Shown: piece by piece, positions 5,999 through 6,504 of the stretch
Numbering within the stretch: position 1 is the first letter of the stretch
How the letters are laid out: every line of letters starts with the position of its first letter
NCBI GenBank assembly: GCA_902497145.1
Contig: CABVDR010000102.1
Location: 1 to 6,504, forward strand
Length of the DNA stretch: 6,504 nt
Source: an uncultured Oscillospiraceae bacterium
GTDB lineage: Bacteria; Bacillota; Clostridia; Oscillospirales; Oscillospiraceae
Direction of reading: 5' to 3'
The notes under the pieces: generated by a model
Databases searched by the model: none
Seen by the model: the letters and a program-made list of their open reading frames with translations, nothing else
What the model was told of the DNA's origin: nothing
Made by a program: the position numbers and the translations under genes

Positions 5999-6504
5999 AT
6001 GGAGATACAGAAAACCCTGCGGGACGGACTGCTGACGGTGGTGCTCCCAGCCTATAACGAGCAGGACTCCGTCCCCCTGGCGGCGGACACCATCTGTCCT
6101 CTGCTGGAGGGAGAGGGCATCCGACACGAGATTCTCTTTGTCAACGACGGCTCCCGGGACGGGACCTGGAAGGCAATCCAGGCTCAGGCTGCCCGGCACC
6201 CAGAGGTGCGGGGGGTGTGTTTCTCCCGCAACTTCGGCAAAGAGGCCGCCATTTTTGCCGGCCTGGCCCAGGCCAAGGGGGACTGCGTGGTAGTGCTGGA
6301 CTGCGACCTGCAGCACCCGCCGGAGAAGATTGTGGAGATGTACCGCCTTTGGCAGCAGGGCTATCAGGTAGTGGAGGGAGTTAAGGTGACCCGGGGCGAG
6401 GAGAGCTCTCTGCACACCCTGGCGGCCAAGACCTTCTACTATTTTATCAGTAGCGCCACCAAGATCGACATGTCCCGGGCCTCCGACTTCAAGCTCCTGG
6501 ACCG
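5999..6504 (+). CDS. GT2 polyprenyl-phosphate sugar transferase, GtrB/DPM1-like, partial (5' part)
   Basis: The first 168 residues of a family 2 glycosyltransferase are visible; the gene runs off the window. The nucleotide-sugar fold is clear: VVLPAYNEQ (14-22), FVNDGSRDGT (47-56), FSRNFGKEAAIFAGL (75-89) and DCDLQHPPE (101-109), which holds the metal-binding DxD. DFKLLDR at the visible end matches the conserved acceptor-side segment of GtrB, DPM1 and CsbB-type enzymes. These cytoplasmic-side enzymes transfer glucose or a related sugar from UDP (or mannose from GDP) onto undecaprenyl phosphate. They usually end in one or two C-terminal membrane segments, which would lie beyond the window. The gene follows the GtrII-like gene by 4 nt and would supply its lipid-linked donor. 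I cannot tell the sugar from the sequence. In most members the DxD segment reads DADLQDPPE; here Cys and His replace Ala and the third Asp, which is conservative variation. Confidence 0.92.
   Translation, partial: MEIQKTLRDGLLTVVLPAYNEQDSVPLAADTICPLLEGEGIRHEILFVNDGSRDGTWKAIQAQAARHPEVRGVCFSRNFGKEAAIFAGLAQAKGDCVVVLDCDLQHPPEKIVEMYRLWQQGYQVVEGVKVTRGEESSLHTLAAKTFYYFISSATKIDMSRASDFKLLD

Noticed and set aside
4783..6000. Long open frame of 405 codons on the minus strand
   Set aside because: It lies antisense to the GtrII-like gene, has low-complexity His/Gln-rich composition and no ribosome binding site. It is a shadow of GC-rich codon bias.

Overview
The window reads as chromosomal DNA of a fairly GC-rich anaerobic Firmicute. 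A gut Clostridia/Oscillospirales-type organism is my best guess. This rests on the Der GTPase sitting next to a PDZ-DUF512 radical-SAM-like protein, a pairing I associate with Clostridia, on strong AAGGAGG-type ribosome binding sites, and on sigma-A-like promoters. No marker here fixes genus or species.

Left part (1-2217, minus strand): a housekeeping operon is read right to left. A PDZ + radical-SAM-like + DUF512 protein (844-2217) comes first, then the ribosome-assembly GTPase der (1-800, C-terminal part outside the window). They are separated by 43 bases with no terminator. The DUF512 gene has a convincing promoter (TTGAAA-17-TAGAAT) and a leader of about 150 nt that can form three separate perfect hairpins, the last one beside the ribosome binding site.

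Middle (2218-2613): a divergent, AT-richer intergenic region. The minus-strand promoter is interleaved with a weaker plus-strand candidate, and the two -10 boxes are the arms of a perfect palindrome (ATTCTA-CAA-TAGAAT). A possible 46-codon GTG-started small ORF (2461-2601) leads up to the next gene.

Right part (2614-6504, plus strand): three glycan genes in a row. They are a polytopic membrane protein with a GT-C-like layout (2614-4248), a GtrII-like membrane glucosyltransferase (4393-5994), and the start of a GtrB/DPM1-like GT2 enzyme (5999-6504, cut by the window edge). The last two are 4 nt apart and probably co-transcribed from their own promoter (TTGCAA-17-TACAAT at 4261-4289), whose leader carries a 14-bp palindrome and a hairpin. 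By analogy with GtrB/Gtr and CsbB/YfhO systems, the GT2 enzyme would charge undecaprenyl phosphate with a sugar inside the cell. After flipping, the membrane glycosyltransferases would transfer that sugar to a cell-surface polymer. The acceptor (teichoic acid, capsule or other) and the flippase cannot be seen here.

No RNA genes, mobile elements, CRISPR arrays or convincing intrinsic terminators were found.
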